Positions 19,170-28,557 of a stretch of DNA of 64,000 nt are shown piece after piece. The position numbers were made by a program, and so were the translations under genes. Source of the stretch: Streptomyces zhihengii (GTDB lineage: Bacteria; Actinomycetota; Actinomycetes; Streptomycetales; Streptomycetaceae); NCBI RefSeq assembly GCF_016919245.1, contig NZ_JAFEJA010000001.1, forward strand, positions 496,001 through 560,000. Reading direction: 5' to 3'. The notes under the pieces were generated by a model, which made no database searches, was not told the origin of the DNA, and was given only the letters and a program-made list of their open reading frames with translations. Each line of letters starts with the position of its first letter. The first letter of the stretch is position 1.

Positions 19170-20197
19170 CGGGACGAGACGATGCGGGCGTGCGGCGCCG
19201 CGGGCTGCGGGACCGCGTGCCCCTGCGCCTGAGGAAGCCGGTCCCCTGGCACCGGCAGGGCGCAACCTGGCGGGAGGCGAGGCCCGCCGTGATCGCCGAG
19301 GCCCTGAAGTGGGCGAACACGCGGCCCTCCGGGAACTGGTACGTCCTCGGCGCGAGCAGTGCCGTCGGGGACGGAGCGCCGTTGGGAAGGACGGTGGCCG
19401 GCCACGAGGTGGTCGTCTGGAGGAACGGGGCGGGCCGGCTCGTGGCGGGCCCCGGCGCGTGCCCCCATCTCGGCGCCCCGCTCCGGGAGAGCCCGGTCGT
19501 CTGCGGGACCCTGGTGTGCCACTGGCACGGGCTGGCGCTGGACGGCGGCCCGTTCGCGGGCTGGGCGCCGTATCCGGTGCACGACGACGGGGTGCTGGTG
19601 TGGGTGCGGCTGGACGGCCCGGGGGGCGAGTCACCGCTGGAGGAGCCGGTGCTGCCCGCGCGGCCGGACCCCGCGCGCTCGGTGGCGGCCGTGTACACGA
19701 CCGTCGGGACGTGCGAGCCCGAGGACGTCGTGGCGAACCGTCTCGACCCCTGGCACGGCGCGTGGTTCCACCCCTATTCGTTCGTCGACCTCACGGTGGA
19801 CCGGTCGGCCGGTGATCCGGCGTCGAGTGCCGAGGACGGCTTCGCCGTCGATGTGGCCTTCAAGGTGGCGGGACGTGCCGTGGTCCCGGTCCGCGCGGTC
19901 TTCACCACGCCCGAGCCGCGCACCGTCGTCATGCACATCACCGAAGGGGAGGGCGTCGGATCCGTGGTCGAGACCCACGCCACTCCCCTGGGGCCGGACG
20001 CGCGGGGCAATCCGCGCACCGCGGTGACGGAGGCGGTGATCGCGACCTCGGAGCGGCCCGGCTTCGCCGCGGCCCGGGCGATGGCTCCGCTGCTCAGGCC
20101 GCTGATGCGCCGCACGGCGGGCCGGCTGTGGCGGGACGATCTCGCGTACGCGGAGCGCCGCTGGGCGCTGCGGAGCACCGGGCGGTTCCCCGGCTGA
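19166..20197 (+). CDS. Rieske non-haem iron oxygenase (DUF5914-type) in the carotenoid operon
   Basis: A 343-aa protein, start ATG overlapping the crtB stop. The Rieske [2Fe-2S] site is C99-P-H101 and C118-x2-H121. Downstream, N191-R-L-D194-P-W-H197-G-A-W-F-H202 matches the D-x2-H-x4-H mononuclear iron motif of Rieske oxygenases, so this is not just an electron carrier. No membrane helix is obvious. Being the fourth gene of crtE-I-B, it most likely modifies a carotenoid, for example by ring hydroxylation. In the described S. coelicolor and S. griseus clusters the fourth gene is crtV, a methylesterase-like gene, so this is a different arrangement. Confidence 0.88.
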   Translation: MTGRDDAGVRRRGLRDRVPLRLRKPVPWHRQGATWREARPAVIAEALKWANTRPSGNWYVLGASSAVGDGAPLGRTVAGHEVVVWRNGAGRLVAGPGACPHLGAPLRESPVVCGTLVCHWHGLALDGGPFAGWAPYPVHDDGVLVWVRLDGPGGESPLEEPVLPARPDPARSVAAVYTTVGTCEPEDVVANRLDPWHGAWFHPYSFVDLTVDRSAGDPASSAEDGFAVDVAFKVAGRAVVPVRAVFTTPEPRTVVMHITEGEGVGSVVETHATPLGPDARGNPRTAVTEAVIATSERPGFAAARAMAPLLRPLMRRTAGRLWRDDLAYAERRWALRSTGRFPG

Positions 20198-20251
20198 GCC
20201 CCGCTCCGGGGCCGTGGGTCGCACCCCCTGTCGGCGGCCCCGGGGCGGTCA

Positions 20252-20285
20252 GGGCCGGTCCCGGACGAGTGTCCGGGACCGGCCC
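20252..20285. terminator. Bidirectional terminator between the two crt operons
   Basis: Perfect 15-bp stem GGGCCGGTCCCGGAC (20252-20266), loop GAGT, complement 20271-20285, in the 95-bp gap between convergent genes. Confidence 0.88.
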
Positions 20286-20292
20286 GCCCATG

Positions 20293-21849
20293 TCAGGCGA
20301 GTGAGGCGAGCAGCCGCATGGCCCGGGACCTGCCGCGCCGGGGCACCGTCCAGAGGACCTGGCCGCGCACTCCCCACCGTTCGAGCAGCGCGTTCGCGGC
20401 GAGGAAGCCGCTGGTGGCCGCGCGTTCCATCAGGGCGACGGGCAGTTCGGTCCGCACCAGGTCACCCGCCATCACGAGCGTGGGGTCCGGGGTGCGCACC
20501 CCCGGCCGGTCCCCGTAGCCGCCCACCGGGAACAGGGGGCAGTCCGCGCGCCATTCGTGCCGCTGGTCGACGATGCGCGCGCCGGCGGTCTCGGGGTAGA
20601 TCCGGTGCAGCTGCTCGATCAGCCGCTTCTGCTCGTCCGGCCGGTCGGCGCGGGGATCCTGGGCGTAGGCGTGCAGTTCGACCACGGAGCCGCCGGTGCG
20701 CGCGGCCCAGCGGGCCGCTTCCCCTTCCCAGCGTTCCAGGACGCTGACGTTGTCCAGGGAGGCGTAGCCGCTCGTGCCGAGGAAGCCGGCCCGCTCGGGG
20801 CGGACCGGGCGGTCGAGCCAGAGCCGGGAGACCAGGAACGGCGGGGCCGTGCGCAGTCGGTCGACGCCGTCCCGCCAGGCCGGATCGGCCAGTTCGGGCG
20901 ACGCGGCGGCGACTGCCCGCAGCCCCGGCGTGTCGAGGGCGAGCACGGTGGCGTCGAAGCGGTCGGTCCGGCCGCCGGCCGTGACGTCGTGGCCGCCGCC
21001 CTCCAGCGGGGTGAGCGACTCGACCGGTGTCGCGGTGCGCAGCCGGACCCCGTGGCCCTCCAGGTAGGCGGCGAGCGGGTCCCACAGCGCCTGCGGGAAC
21101 GGTTCGCCGGGGACGTCGAAGAGCAGGCCCTCGCTGGAGCCGAGGAAGTAGATGTGGAACATCAGCACCAGTTCCGCGGCCGAGAGTTCGCGCGGGTCCG
21201 CGAAGAAGCTGCGTGAGAAGACCTCGAAGGCGAGATGGTGCGCGGCCTCGGGGAAGCGGATGCCGGTGAGGAAGTCGTGGGCGCTGACGCGGTCGAGCGC
21301 GGTGTAGACGTCCGGCACGCGGACGTCGAGCAGGGGGAGCGCCGCTCTCGGGTCCATGCGTGCCAGGTCGCGGAAGCCGAAGGTGGGGCTGAGGGCGGCG
21401 AATCCGGCGGCGCTCCACGGGGGTGTCCGCGGCACCTTGGCGAAGCTGTCGCGCAGGCCGGCGCTGTGCTGGAGGGGGTAGTCCGGCACGGCGGTGAGCA
21501 TGCCGAGCCCGCCGTCGGCCCGCCGCAGCAGCCCGCGCAGGTTGTAGTACTGCCGGAAGAAGGCGTGGAAGCCACGGCTCATGGTGACCCGGGAGCCGTC
21601 GTCCAGGTCGACCGGCCAGCCGGCCAGCCGTCCCCCGAGCGTGCCCTCGCTCTCGTACAGGGTCACCCGGGCTCCGCGTTCGGCGAGGCCGGTCGCGGCC
21701 GCGAGTCCGGCGATCCCTCCGCCGACGACGGCGACACGGGGCGCGTCCGTTGTGAAACGCGGGCGTCCCGCGGCCGGGCGCAGGATCTCCGCCTGCCGGT
21801 CCCTGCCGCGGCGTGGCGCGGCGTTCTCAGGTGTCCGTCGCGGGGTCAC
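20293..21849 (-). CDS. crtU: Beta-carotene desaturase/methyltransferase (isorenieratene synthase)
   Basis: A 518-aa FAD-dependent enzyme. I place the start at GTG 21849, because GAAGGAG lies 6 bases before it; ATG 21876 is the alternative. FAD fold at about residues 35-70 (RVAVVGGGIAGLAAATGLAERGARVTLYE). The CrtU signature VTMSRGFHAFFRQYYNLRGLLRRAD follows, and the C-terminal GDLVRTELPVALMERAATSGFLAANALL motif is that of carotenoid desaturase-like enzymes. CrtU aromatises the beta-ionone rings of beta-carotene with methyl migration to give isorenieratene. It is the last gene of the minus-strand operon, 83 bp after crtY. Confidence 0.92.
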   Translation of the reverse strand: MTPRRTPENAAPRRGRDRQAEILRPAAGRPRFTTDAPRVAVVGGGIAGLAAATGLAERGARVTLYESEGTLGGRLAGWPVDLDDGSRVTMSRGFHAFFRQYYNLRGLLRRADGGLGMLTAVPDYPLQHSAGLRDSFAKVPRTPPWSAAGFAALSPTFGFRDLARMDPRAALPLLDVRVPDVYTALDRVSAHDFLTGIRFPEAAHHLAFEVFSRSFFADPRELSAAELVLMFHIYFLGSSEGLLFDVPGEPFPQALWDPLAAYLEGHGVRLRTATPVESLTPLEGGGHDVTAGGRTDRFDATVLALDTPGLRAVAAASPELADPAWRDGVDRLRTAPPFLVSRLWLDRPVRPERAGFLGTSGYASLDNVSVLERWEGEAARWAARTGGSVVELHAYAQDPRADRPDEQKRLIEQLHRIYPETAGARIVDQRHEWRADCPLFPVGGYGDRPGVRTPDPTLVMAGDLVRTELPVALMERAATSGFLAANALLERWGVRGQVLWTVPRRGRSRAMRLLASLA

Positions 21850-21932
21850 TTCAGCTCCTTCGGTGGTGGACGTCATGGGCGCGGCCGACGGGAGGCACCC
21901 CCTGGGGTGCCGGGCTGCCGGGGGTTCGCGCT

Positions 21933-23153
21933 TCACGGCGGTGTGGCACGCCGTCTGCGGAAGGGCAGTTCGGCGACGGTGCGCAGCATGGGCAGGACCG
22001 GGGTGCGGCACCCGATCAGCAGGTCTTCCCGGACACGGGTCCCGCCGTCGAGGAACCGCAGCATCCGTTCCATCGGCACCCGCCCGAAGAGACCGGCGAA
22101 GAAGTCGGCACCGTCGACCCGCCCCGTGTCGAGGGCCCGGAGCATGACGGCGTCCATCGCCCGTGACCGCCGCGCATGCGGACGCGGCGGGGCCGGCACC
22201 GCCCCGGTGCGCCAGGCGTCGGCGATCGCCCGGCTCTGCCGCTGCACGGCGGAGAACGTGTAGCCGGTGGCGGGCCTGGTGGCGCCTCCGCTCGTGCCGA
22301 TCCGGAAGACCCTGTCACCGGCGCGGCGGGGGAACCGTGCGTCGGTCATGGGGATGACGCCCTGTTCGGTGTCCTGGACCTCGTACGTCCGCAGTCGCAG
22401 CACCTCGGTGGTGTACCGGTGCAGCGCCGCCTCGTAGGCGGCGGTGGACAGCGGTGCCGAGGAGAACTCGGTGTACTCGATCAGCGCGCGGTCCCCGCCG
22501 AGCGGGAGCAGGTATCCGAACGACAGGCCGTGTGCCGGCTGGGGCGTACGGAAGTCCATCAGGGTGGCGGTGTCCCCGCCGAAGGACTCGGGTCCGTCCG
22601 GGAGGCCGTCCGCGCGGACGAACCAGCCGCGGAAGTGCTGGAGGAGCGCGGTGCGGTGGGGAGGAAGCCGGGGCAGGGGGCGGGAGTCGTAGGCCCAGCG
22701 GGCGCGCAGCGTGAGCGGCCGCCCTCCCGGGAGGGTTCCCGAGACGCGCACCCCGCCGCCGTCGTCGTCGCGCACGGCGTCGACGGCGGCGGTCAGCCGT
22801 GTCACCAGGGAGGTGGCGTCGAGCCGGGCGCCGACCAGTTCCTCGAAGCCGCGCGACCGGATCATCTTGTACGTCCAGGGGTGCGGGCGGCTCTCCCATG
22901 CCTGGCCCCGGGGGCCGCGGACACCGAAGCTGTTCCACGACCGGACCACCGCGTCCTCGAACTCCCCCTCCCCGCGTTCCCAGAAGCACCACGTCCGCTC
23001 CGGCGGCCGCAAGGGGCCGCCGGGTGCGTCGATCAGGACGACACGGGGCGCGGGCCTGGCGCTCGTCGGCGAGGGCGGCACGGCCGTGAGCGCGTGCGCG
23101 AGGGACAGGCCCGCCGCACCCGCGCCCACGATGACGACATCCGCGTCGGTCAC
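21933..23153 (-). CDS. crtY: Lycopene beta-cyclase
   Basis: A 406-aa CrtY-type flavoprotein. GTG 23153 overlaps the ferrochelatase stop by 4 bp. N-terminal dinucleotide fold [20 protein letters not shown]; then [40 protein letters not shown] and [18 protein letters not shown], all hallmarks of lycopene cyclases. It closes both ends of lycopene to beta-carotene, the substrate for CrtU. Confidence 0.94.
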   Translation of the reverse strand: MTDADVVIVGAGAAGLSLAHALTAVPPSPTSARPAPRVVLIDAPGGPLRPPERTWCFWERGEGEFEDAVVRSWNSFGVRGPRGQAWESRPHPWTYKMIRSRGFEELVGARLDATSLVTRLTAAVDAVRDDDGGGVRVSGTLPGGRPLTLRARWAYDSRPLPRLPPHRTALLQHFRGWFVRADGLPDGPESFGGDTATLMDFRTPQPAHGLSFGYLLPLGGDRALIEYTEFSSAPLSTAAYEAALHRYTTEVLRLRTYEVQDTEQGVIPMTDARFPRRAGDRVFRIGTSGGATRPATGYTFSAVQRQSRAIADAWRTGAVPAPPRPHARRSRAMDAVMLRALDTGRVDGADFFAGLFGRVPMERMLRFLDGGTRVREDLLIGCRTPVLPMLRTVAELPFRRRRATPP

Positions 23154-24277
23154 GGCTGGAGGCTGTCGGCTCCGGCGGCCGCGGGGCGGGGGGCCCGTGC
23201 GGGGCAGCAGCCGACCGGGCAGAGGTCGTGGCTCGCGCCGAGGGAGCCGAGGGCGCAGCGCTCGGCGTCGATGCCGCGTTCGGAGGCGGCGCGTTCCAGG
23301 AGCAGGTCGCGGACGGCGGCGGCGAAGCGGGGGTCGGCGCCGACGGTGGCGGAGCGGCGGATTGGCAGGCCGAGTTCGGCGGCCTTGGCGGTGGCCTCGG
23401 TGTCGAGGTCGTAGAGGACTTCCATGTGGTCGGAGACGAAGCCGATGGGGACCATGACGGCGGCCGGCGCCCCGGCCGTGTGCAGCGCTTCGAGGTGGTC
23501 GCAGATGTCCGGCTCCAGCCACGGGATGTGGGGGGCTCCGCTGCGGGACTGGTAGACGAGGTCCCAGGGGTGGTCGATGCCCGTCTCGTCGCGGACCGCG
23601 CCGGCCACGAGCCGGGCGACCTCCAGGTGCTGGCGGACGTAGGCGCCGCCGTCGCCGTGCTCGCCGGCGGGCCCCGAGGCGTCGGCCGCCGCGGTGGGGA
23701 TGGAGTGGGTGGTGAACGCCAGGTGCGCGCCCGCCCTGATCTCCTCGGGCAGCTCCGCGAGCGAGGCGAGGACGCCCTCGGTCATCGGGCGGACGAAGCC
23801 CGGGTGGTTGAAGTAGTGGCGCAGCTTGTCCACACGCGGCGGGTGCAGGCCCTCCGCCCGCAGCGCGGCGATCGCGTCGGCGAGGTTCTCCCGGTACTGG
23901 CGGCAGCCGGAGTAGGACGCGTACGCGCTGGTCGCCAGGACCGCCACCCGCCGGTGCCCGGCCTCCGTCATCTCCCGCAGCGTGTCGGTCAGGTACGGGG
24001 CCCAGTTCCGGTTGCCCCAGTACACCGGCAGGCCGAGCCCGTGGCCCGCGAAGTCCTCCCGCAGCGCGTCCAGCAGCGCCCGGTTCTGGGCGTTGATGGG
24101 GCTGACACCGCCGAACAGGAAGTAGTGCCGCCCCACCTCCTTCAGGCGCTCCGTGGGGATGCCCCGGCCACGGGTCACGTTCTCGAGGAACGGGACGACG
24201 TCGTCGGGACCTTCGGGACCGCCGAAGGACAGCAGCAGAAGGGCGTCGTAGGGCGCTGGATCACGCAGATCGGACAT
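23150..24277 (-). CDS. hemH: Ferrochelatase (coproporphyrin type), coupled to crtY
   Basis: A 375-aa chelatase. The active-site His is in [12 protein letters not shown], the Glu side in [20 protein letters not shown], with the N-terminal [22 protein letters not shown]. The tail has [19 protein letters not shown], a cysteine cluster like that binding [2Fe-2S] in actinobacterial enzymes. It inserts iron into coproporphyrin III (or protoporphyrin). Its stop overlaps the crtY start by 4 bp (GTGA), so haem and carotenoid genes share a transcript here. Whether it is the only ferrochelatase cannot be told from the window. Confidence 0.93.
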   Translation of the reverse strand: MSDLRDPAPYDALLLLSFGGPEGPDDVVPFLENVTRGRGIPTERLKEVGRHYFLFGGVSPINAQNRALLDALREDFAGHGLGLPVYWGNRNWAPYLTDTLREMTEAGHRRVAVLATSAYASYSGCRQYRENLADAIAALRAEGLHPPRVDKLRHYFNHPGFVRPMTEGVLASLAELPEEIRAGAHLAFTTHSIPTAAADASGPAGEHGDGGAYVRQHLEVARLVAGAVRDETGIDHPWDLVYQSRSGAPHIPWLEPDICDHLEALHTAGAPAAVMVPIGFVSDHMEVLYDLDTEATAKAAELGLPIRRSATVGADPRFAAAVRDLLLERAASERGIDAERCALGSLGASHDLCPVGCCPARAPRPAAAGADSLQP

Positions 24278-24320
24278 CGGAGTGACTTCCTGTGCGGTGC
24301 GAACGGTGGAGCGCGACGAC

Positions 24321-24355
24321 GGTGACGGATCCCCACGAGCGGGAGATCCGTCACC
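24321..24355 (-). terminator. Stem-loop after the lipocalin gene
   Basis: Arms GGTGACGGATC (24321-24331) and GATCCGTCACC (24345-24355), perfect 11 bp, between the lipocalin stop and the hemH start. It should separate lipocalin transcription from the hemH-crtY-crtU operon. Confidence 0.65.
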
Positions 24356-24368
24356 GGGAAAGCTGTGG

Positions 24369-24959
24369 TCAGCAGAGCGGACCGGTGTGGCCCCTACCCC
24401 CGTCCTGTCGCGTCAGGCGCAGATCGCAGGCGTCCACGCCCGCGTCCGTGAACGCCTCCACCGCAGCCGCCGTGTCCGTGGCGTCCGGCGCCGGAGTGCG
24501 CGAGAGGAGGAAGCCCGCGGACCGGTCGTCGTTGGTGACGGCTGCCCACGAGTAGTCCGAGGCGAGTCCCACGATCACATAGTTGGCGTCGTCACCGTCG
24601 GCGAACCCGCCGCCGGGCCGCGGAATGAACGAGACGTCGAGACGGGTGTTGGTGGCGTCGAGCGGGCGCGCCGCACCGTTGACCGCGCTCGTCGATCCCC
24701 ACCAGGTGGTGCAGGTGTTGCGGACGCCGACCGTGCCGTCGGCCTGCGGGGTGTAGAGGGCCTTGACGTTCTTCTCGCACTGGATCTCGAAGAGCTGGGG
24801 CACCGCCGCCACCTGGTACCAGGCACCGGCGTACCGCGTGAGGTCGACGGTCTCCGCCGTCCGTTCCGCGGCGGTGGCCGGGGTGGCGAGCCCGGTCAGG
24901 GGGACGGCGGCACAGGCGAGGACGACTGCCGCACGGCGAACGAGGCGGTGGACCGACAC
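24369..24959 (-). CDS. Secreted lipocalin (Blc-like)
   Basis: A 196-aa exported protein, GTG start. Signal peptide to about residue 30 (TPATAA). The first lipocalin conserved region is [32 protein letters not shown] (GxW), followed by [27 protein letters not shown] and FLLSRTP, in the order found in bacterial lipocalins. Cysteines at ECEK-type, NTCT and ACDLR positions may form disulfides. Lipocalins bind small hydrophobic ligands in a barrel; no lipobox is visible. It sits just upstream of the carotenoid operon on the same strand, but with a terminator between. Confidence 0.9.
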   Translation of the reverse strand: MSVHRLVRRAAVVLACAAVPLTGLATPATAAERTAETVDLTRYAGAWYQVAAVPQLFEIQCEKNVKALYTPQADGTVGVRNTCTTWWGSTSAVNGAARPLDATNTRLDVSFIPRPGGGFADGDDANYVIVGLASDYSWAAVTNDDRSAGFLLSRTPAPDATDTAAAVEAFTDAGVDACDLRLTRQDGGRGHTGPLC

Positions 24960-25086
24960 ACGTGCTCCTTGATCGAGGACGACGACACGGTGTGTTCCCC
25001 CGGTGACACCGGATCGGATTCACCTCCGCGGGGCGAAGTACCGCGGTACGTCCCGGAGCGCGCCGCGCACCCGAGTGCGGGGGGCG

Positions 25087-25971
25087 TCAGCCGGTGCGGG
25101 GTGCCGGTGAGGAAGACGGGGACGTGGCGGCCCAGGAGGCGAGCAGGCGCAGGCCCTCCTCGGACGGAGAGGCCGGTTCGGCGGTGTAGATCGTGAGGGT
25201 GAGACCGGGTTCGGCGGCCATCTCCAGTCCTTGGTAGGCGAGGGTCAGCTCGCCGACGACCGCGTGGTGGTAGCGCTTGAAACCGGTGCCGTGGAGGCGC
25301 ACGTCGTGGGCGCCCCAGCGGGTGCGGAACGCGTCGCTGCGGGTGGAGAGTTCGCCGACGAGGTCGTGGAACTCCTTGTCGTGGGGGTTGCGTCCGGCTT
25401 CGGTGCGCAGGATGGCGACGGTGATGTCGGCGGCCTGGTCCCAGTCCGGGTAGAAGCGTCGGGCGTCGGGGCCGAGGAAGGTGAAGCGGGCGAGGTTCCC
25501 CTGGTTGTGGGGGTCGGCGTAGACGTCGGAGTAGAAGGCGCGGGCCAGCCGGTTGGCGGCCAGCAGGTCCATACGGCCGTTGCGGACGAACGCCGGGCCC
25601 TCGGTGACCGCGTCCAGGGTCCACTGCAGGCTCGGGTGCGGCTTCCACTGCTGGGCGGCACGGCGGCGCGGCCGGGCGAGGGCGTCGGAGCCGTCGGCGG
25701 CCTGCGCCAGGCGGAGCAGGTGGGCGCGCTCGGCGTCGTCGAGCCGCAGGGCGCGGGCGACGGCCTCCAGGACGGTCGGCGAGACGCCGGCGAGGTTGCC
25801 GCGCTCCAGCTTGGCGTAGTACTCGACGCTCATGTCGGCCAGGGCCGCGACCTCGCTGCGGCGCAGCCCGGGGACCCGGCGCCGCGGACCGGTGGGGAGC
25901 CCGGCCCGCTCAGGAGTGATCTTCGCTCGCCGCGAGGTCAGGAACTCGCGGACCTCTTCACGGTTGTCCAC
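25087..25971 (-). CDS. XRE-family regulator with MmyB-like ligand domain
   Basis: A 294-aa regulator. GTG 25971 gives VDNREEVREFLTSRRAKITPE, the usual start of the family; a GTG at 26022 would lie inside the operator. The helix-turn-helix is at about residues 30-65 (RRVPGLRRSEVAALADMSVEYYAKLERGNLAGVSPTVLEAVARAL). The C-terminal MmyB-like PAS fold (WTLDAVTEGPAFVRNGRMDLLAANRLARAFYSDV) binds a hydrophobic ligand in this family. Divergent from the alcohol dehydrogenase and cupin genes, which it likely controls. Confidence 0.92.
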   Translation of the reverse strand: MDNREEVREFLTSRRAKITPERAGLPTGPRRRVPGLRRSEVAALADMSVEYYAKLERGNLAGVSPTVLEAVARALRLDDAERAHLLRLAQAADGSDALARPRRRAAQQWKPHPSLQWTLDAVTEGPAFVRNGRMDLLAANRLARAFYSDVYADPHNQGNLARFTFLGPDARRFYPDWDQAADITVAILRTEAGRNPHDKEFHDLVGELSTRSDAFRTRWGAHDVRLHGTGFKRYHHAVVGELTLAYQGLEMAAEPGLTLTIYTAEPASPSEEGLRLLASWAATSPSSSPAPRTG

Positions 25972-26006
25972 ACCTCGACCGTACGTCCCGCGCTCGGCCG
26001 GAGGGA

Positions 26007-26021
26007 TGTACTGGCGGTACA
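26007..26021. promoter_or_regulatory. Dyad operator between XRE regulator and alcohol dehydrogenase
   Basis: TGTAC-TGGCG-GTACA, a 5-bp-arm inverted repeat located 36 bp upstream of the regulator start in the divergent gap. Candidate binding site of the XRE protein. Confidence 0.45.
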
Positions 26022-26190
26022 CCCTTCGACCGTGCCTCGCTCGGAGCGCCGGGAGCGGGTTACCTGGATGACGGACGTGGTGCTTTCCGGCCCGCCGTCA
26101 CGACGGGCACGCACCCGGCCCGCCCTGTACCCGGCGACGGCCCCGGACCTCCGGCGGCCGGCCGCCCCGGCACGCGAAGGAACCCCTCTC

Positions 26191-27207
26191 ATGCGCGGCG
26201 CAGTGATCCACGCTCCCGGCGACGTCCGGTTCGAGACCCTGGACGACCCCAGGATCCTCCACCCCACCGACGCGGTCATCCGCACGGCCGTGACCTGCGT
26301 GTGCGGCTCCGACCTGTGGCCCTACCGCGGAGCGGAGCCGATCGGCGACCCCCACCCGATGGGCCACGAGTACGTGGGCTTCGTCGAGGAGGTCGGCTCC
26401 GCCGTCACCTCGGTGAAGCCGGGCCAGTTCGTCGTCGGATCGTTCGCGACCTCCGACAACACCTGTGCGAACTGCCGGAACGGCTTCCCGTCGAACTGCC
26501 TGCACCGCGAGTTCATGTCGACCTGCCAGGCCGAGTACGTGCGCATCCCCAACGCCCAGGGCACCCTGGTCGCCACCGGCGAGGTGCCGGACGACAGCCT
26601 GTGGCCGGGCCTGCTGGCCGTCTCCGACGTCATGGGCACCGGCTGGTGGGCCGCGGACGCCGCCGAGGTCACGCCCGGCTCGACGGCCGTGGTGGTCGGC
26701 GACGGCGCGGTCGGCCTGTGCGCCGTGATCGCGGCGAAGGAGCTGGGCGCCGAACGGATCATCGCCATGTCACGGCACGAGAGCCGGCAGAGGCTCGCCG
26801 TCGAGTTCGGCGCCACCGACATCGTCTCCGAGCGCGGCGAGGAGGGCGTCGAACGGATCAGGGAACTGACCGGAGGAATCGGCGCGGACAGCGTGCTGGA
26901 GTGCGTCGGCACCGCGGAGTCCATGTCCCAGGCCCTGCACTCGGCCCGGCCGGGCGGCAACGTGGGCTTCGTCGGCGTGCCCCACGGCGTCGCCGTCGAC
27001 GGACAGGAGCTGTTCTTCTCCCACGTCGGCCTGCGTGGCGGCCCCGCCCCCGTCCGCCGCTACCTCACCGACCTGATCGACCGCGTCCTCGACCGCCGCA
27101 TCGACCCCGGCAAGGTCTTCGACCTCACCCTTCCGCTGGAACAGGTCGCCGAGGGCTACCGGGCCATGGACGAGCGCCGCGCCGTCAAGACCCTCCTCAC
27201 CCCCTGA
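26191..27207 (+). CDS. Zinc-dependent alcohol dehydrogenase family protein
   Basis: A 338-aa medium-chain dehydrogenase/reductase. Catalytic zinc ligands lie in TCVCGSDLWPYRG and GHEYVGFVEEVG; a structural-zinc-like segment DNTCANCRNGFPSNCLHR follows. The NAD(P) fold is TAVVVGDGAVGLCAVIAAKELGAERI. Likely an NADPH-linked alcohol/aldehyde oxidoreductase. It forms an operon with the cupin gene and is divergent from the XRE regulator. Confidence 0.93.
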   Translation: MRGAVIHAPGDVRFETLDDPRILHPTDAVIRTAVTCVCGSDLWPYRGAEPIGDPHPMGHEYVGFVEEVGSAVTSVKPGQFVVGSFATSDNTCANCRNGFPSNCLHREFMSTCQAEYVRIPNAQGTLVATGEVPDDSLWPGLLAVSDVMGTGWWAADAAEVTPGSTAVVVGDGAVGLCAVIAAKELGAERIIAMSRHESRQRLAVEFGATDIVSERGEEGVERIRELTGGIGADSVLECVGTAESMSQALHSARPGGNVGFVGVPHGVAVDGQELFFSHVGLRGGPAPVRRYLTDLIDRVLDRRIDPGKVFDLTLPLEQVAEGYRAMDERRAVKTLLTP

Positions 27208-27239
27208 CCTGTCCCGCCTTCCCTGCAAAGGAGCAACCC

Positions 27240-27647
27240 GTGCAGATCACCCGCAGCTCGATCGACACCGCCAAGGGCCCGGCCGACTGGTTCACCGGCG
27301 ACGTGTACATCGACGCGGTCGCCGCCGCCCCCGCCCCGTCCCGGGTCACCGCGAACCTGGTGCACTTCATGCCCGGCGCCCGCACCCACTGGCACCGCCA
27401 CCCGCTGGGCCAGACCGTCTTCGTCACCGAGGGCATCGGCCTGTGCCAGCGCCGCGGCGGACCGGTCGAGATCATCCGCCCCGGCGACCGCGTCCTGTTC
27501 GAAGCCGACGAGGAGCACTGGCACGGCGCCGCCCCGAACCGGCTCATGGTCCACCTCGCCGTCAACGAGGGCGACGCCGACCACGACGTCGTCCACTGGC
27601 TGACCCCCGTCACCGATGCCGAGTACGCCGCCGCCCCGGCCGTCTGA
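27240..27647 (+). CDS. Cupin-domain protein
   Basis: A 135-aa single-domain cupin. GTG 27240 has AAAGGAG 5 bases upstream. Metal-ligand motif 1 is GARTHWHRHPLGQTVFVTEG (two His and the later residues) and motif 2 is RPGDRVLFEADEEHWHGA. Resembles small carboxymuconolactone/quercetinase-type cupins found beside such dehydrogenases; the substrate is unknown. Confidence 0.9.
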   Translation: MQITRSSIDTAKGPADWFTGDVYIDAVAAAPAPSRVTANLVHFMPGARTHWHRHPLGQTVFVTEGIGLCQRRGGPVEIIRPGDRVLFEADEEHWHGAAPNRLMVHLAVNEGDADHDVVHWLTPVTDAEYAAAPAV

Positions 27648-27685
27648 ATCCTCACCCGGGCGGGGCCGTAGGCGCGTGAGGCGCC

Positions 27686-27745
27686 GTCGACCGCCTCGGC
27701 ACCGACGACGAGATCGCCCAGGCCGTCGTGTGGTTCCGCAGCGGC
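27686..27745 (+). pseudogene. Short-chain dehydrogenase C-terminal remnant
   Basis: In one frame the 60 bp read VDRLGTDDEIAQAVVWFRSG, the well-known late segment of short-chain dehydrogenases (R-x-G-x-x-x-E-I-A-x-A-V-x-W-L). Nothing before it is left of the Rossmann fold, and stops precede it. It suggests the operon once had a dehydrogenase as third gene after the cupin, now deleted. Confidence 0.55.
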
Positions 27746-27812
27746 CGCGGGCTGTGCCGTTGTGACGTGGCAGGATGGTGCGCCTCCCGTTTCCACGCCC
27801 CGGAGGAGATCC

Positions 27813-28556
27813 ATGTCCGTTTCGTCGGCCGGCCACGGCGCGCCGCCGCCCGTCGCGGTGCTGCTCGTCGAGGACGACGAGGTGATCCGTCGATCCGTCG
27901 AACTGGCGCTGGGGCGCTACGGGTACCGGGTCACCGTGGCCGGGGACGGCCTGACCGGGCTGGAGATGTTCCGGGAGGGCGGGCACGATGTGCTGCTGCT
28001 GGATGTGATGCTGCCCGCGCTGGACGGCATCGGACTGTGCCGCCGGATCCGTGAGTCCAGTACCGCCCCGATCCTGATGATGTCCGCGCGGGGCGACGCG
28101 CTGGACGTGGTGTCCGGGCTCGAGGCGGGGGCCGACGACTACGTGGTCAAGCCCGTCGACACCGCCGTGCTGGTGGCCCGCATCCGCTCACTGCTCCGGC
28201 GTGCCACGCTCGTGCCGGCCGGGGCGGGGGCGACCGGCGCGGCTGCGTCCGGCGCCGCGGAGGACGCCCGGACGCTCGCCTTCGGTGATCTGAGGGTCGA
28301 CACGGAGGGGCTCGTGGTGTCCGTGGCCGGCACGCCGGTCGCGCTGGCCCCCACCGAGCTGCGGCTGCTGCTGGAGTTCGCCGCGAACCCCGGCGTCGTA
28401 CTCGACCGGCAGACGCTGCTGCGCAACGTGTGGGACTACGGGTGGGACGGCGACTCCCGGGTCGTCGATCTGTGCGTGCAGCGACTGCGTCGCAAGATCG
28501 GACCCGACCGCATCGAGACGGTCCGCGGCTTCGGGTACAAGCTGCGGCGGAGCTGA
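27813..28556 (+). CDS. OmpR-family response regulator
   Basis: A 247-aa regulator; ATG 27813 has GGAGGAG upstream. Receiver domain residues about 13-127 with acid pair E20/D21/D22, phospho-acceptor D64 in LLLDVMLPALDG and Lys in DDYVVKPVD. An Ala/Gly linker follows, then a winged-helix DNA-binding domain (PTELRLLLEFAANPGVVLDRQTLLRNVW... RVVDLCVQRLRRKIG...VRGFGYKL). One base separates it from the histidine kinase gene. Resembles CseB-type regulators of envelope stress. Confidence 0.95.
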   Translation: MSVSSAGHGAPPPVAVLLVEDDEVIRRSVELALGRYGYRVTVAGDGLTGLEMFREGGHDVLLLDVMLPALDGIGLCRRIRESSTAPILMMSARGDALDVVSGLEAGADDYVVKPVDTAVLVARIRSLLRRATLVPAGAGATGAAASGAAEDARTLAFGDLRVDTEGLVVSVAGTPVALAPTELRLLLEFAANPGVVLDRQTLLRNVWDYGWDGDSRVVDLCVQRLRRKIGPDRIETVRGFGYKLRRS

Positions 28557-28557
28557 C

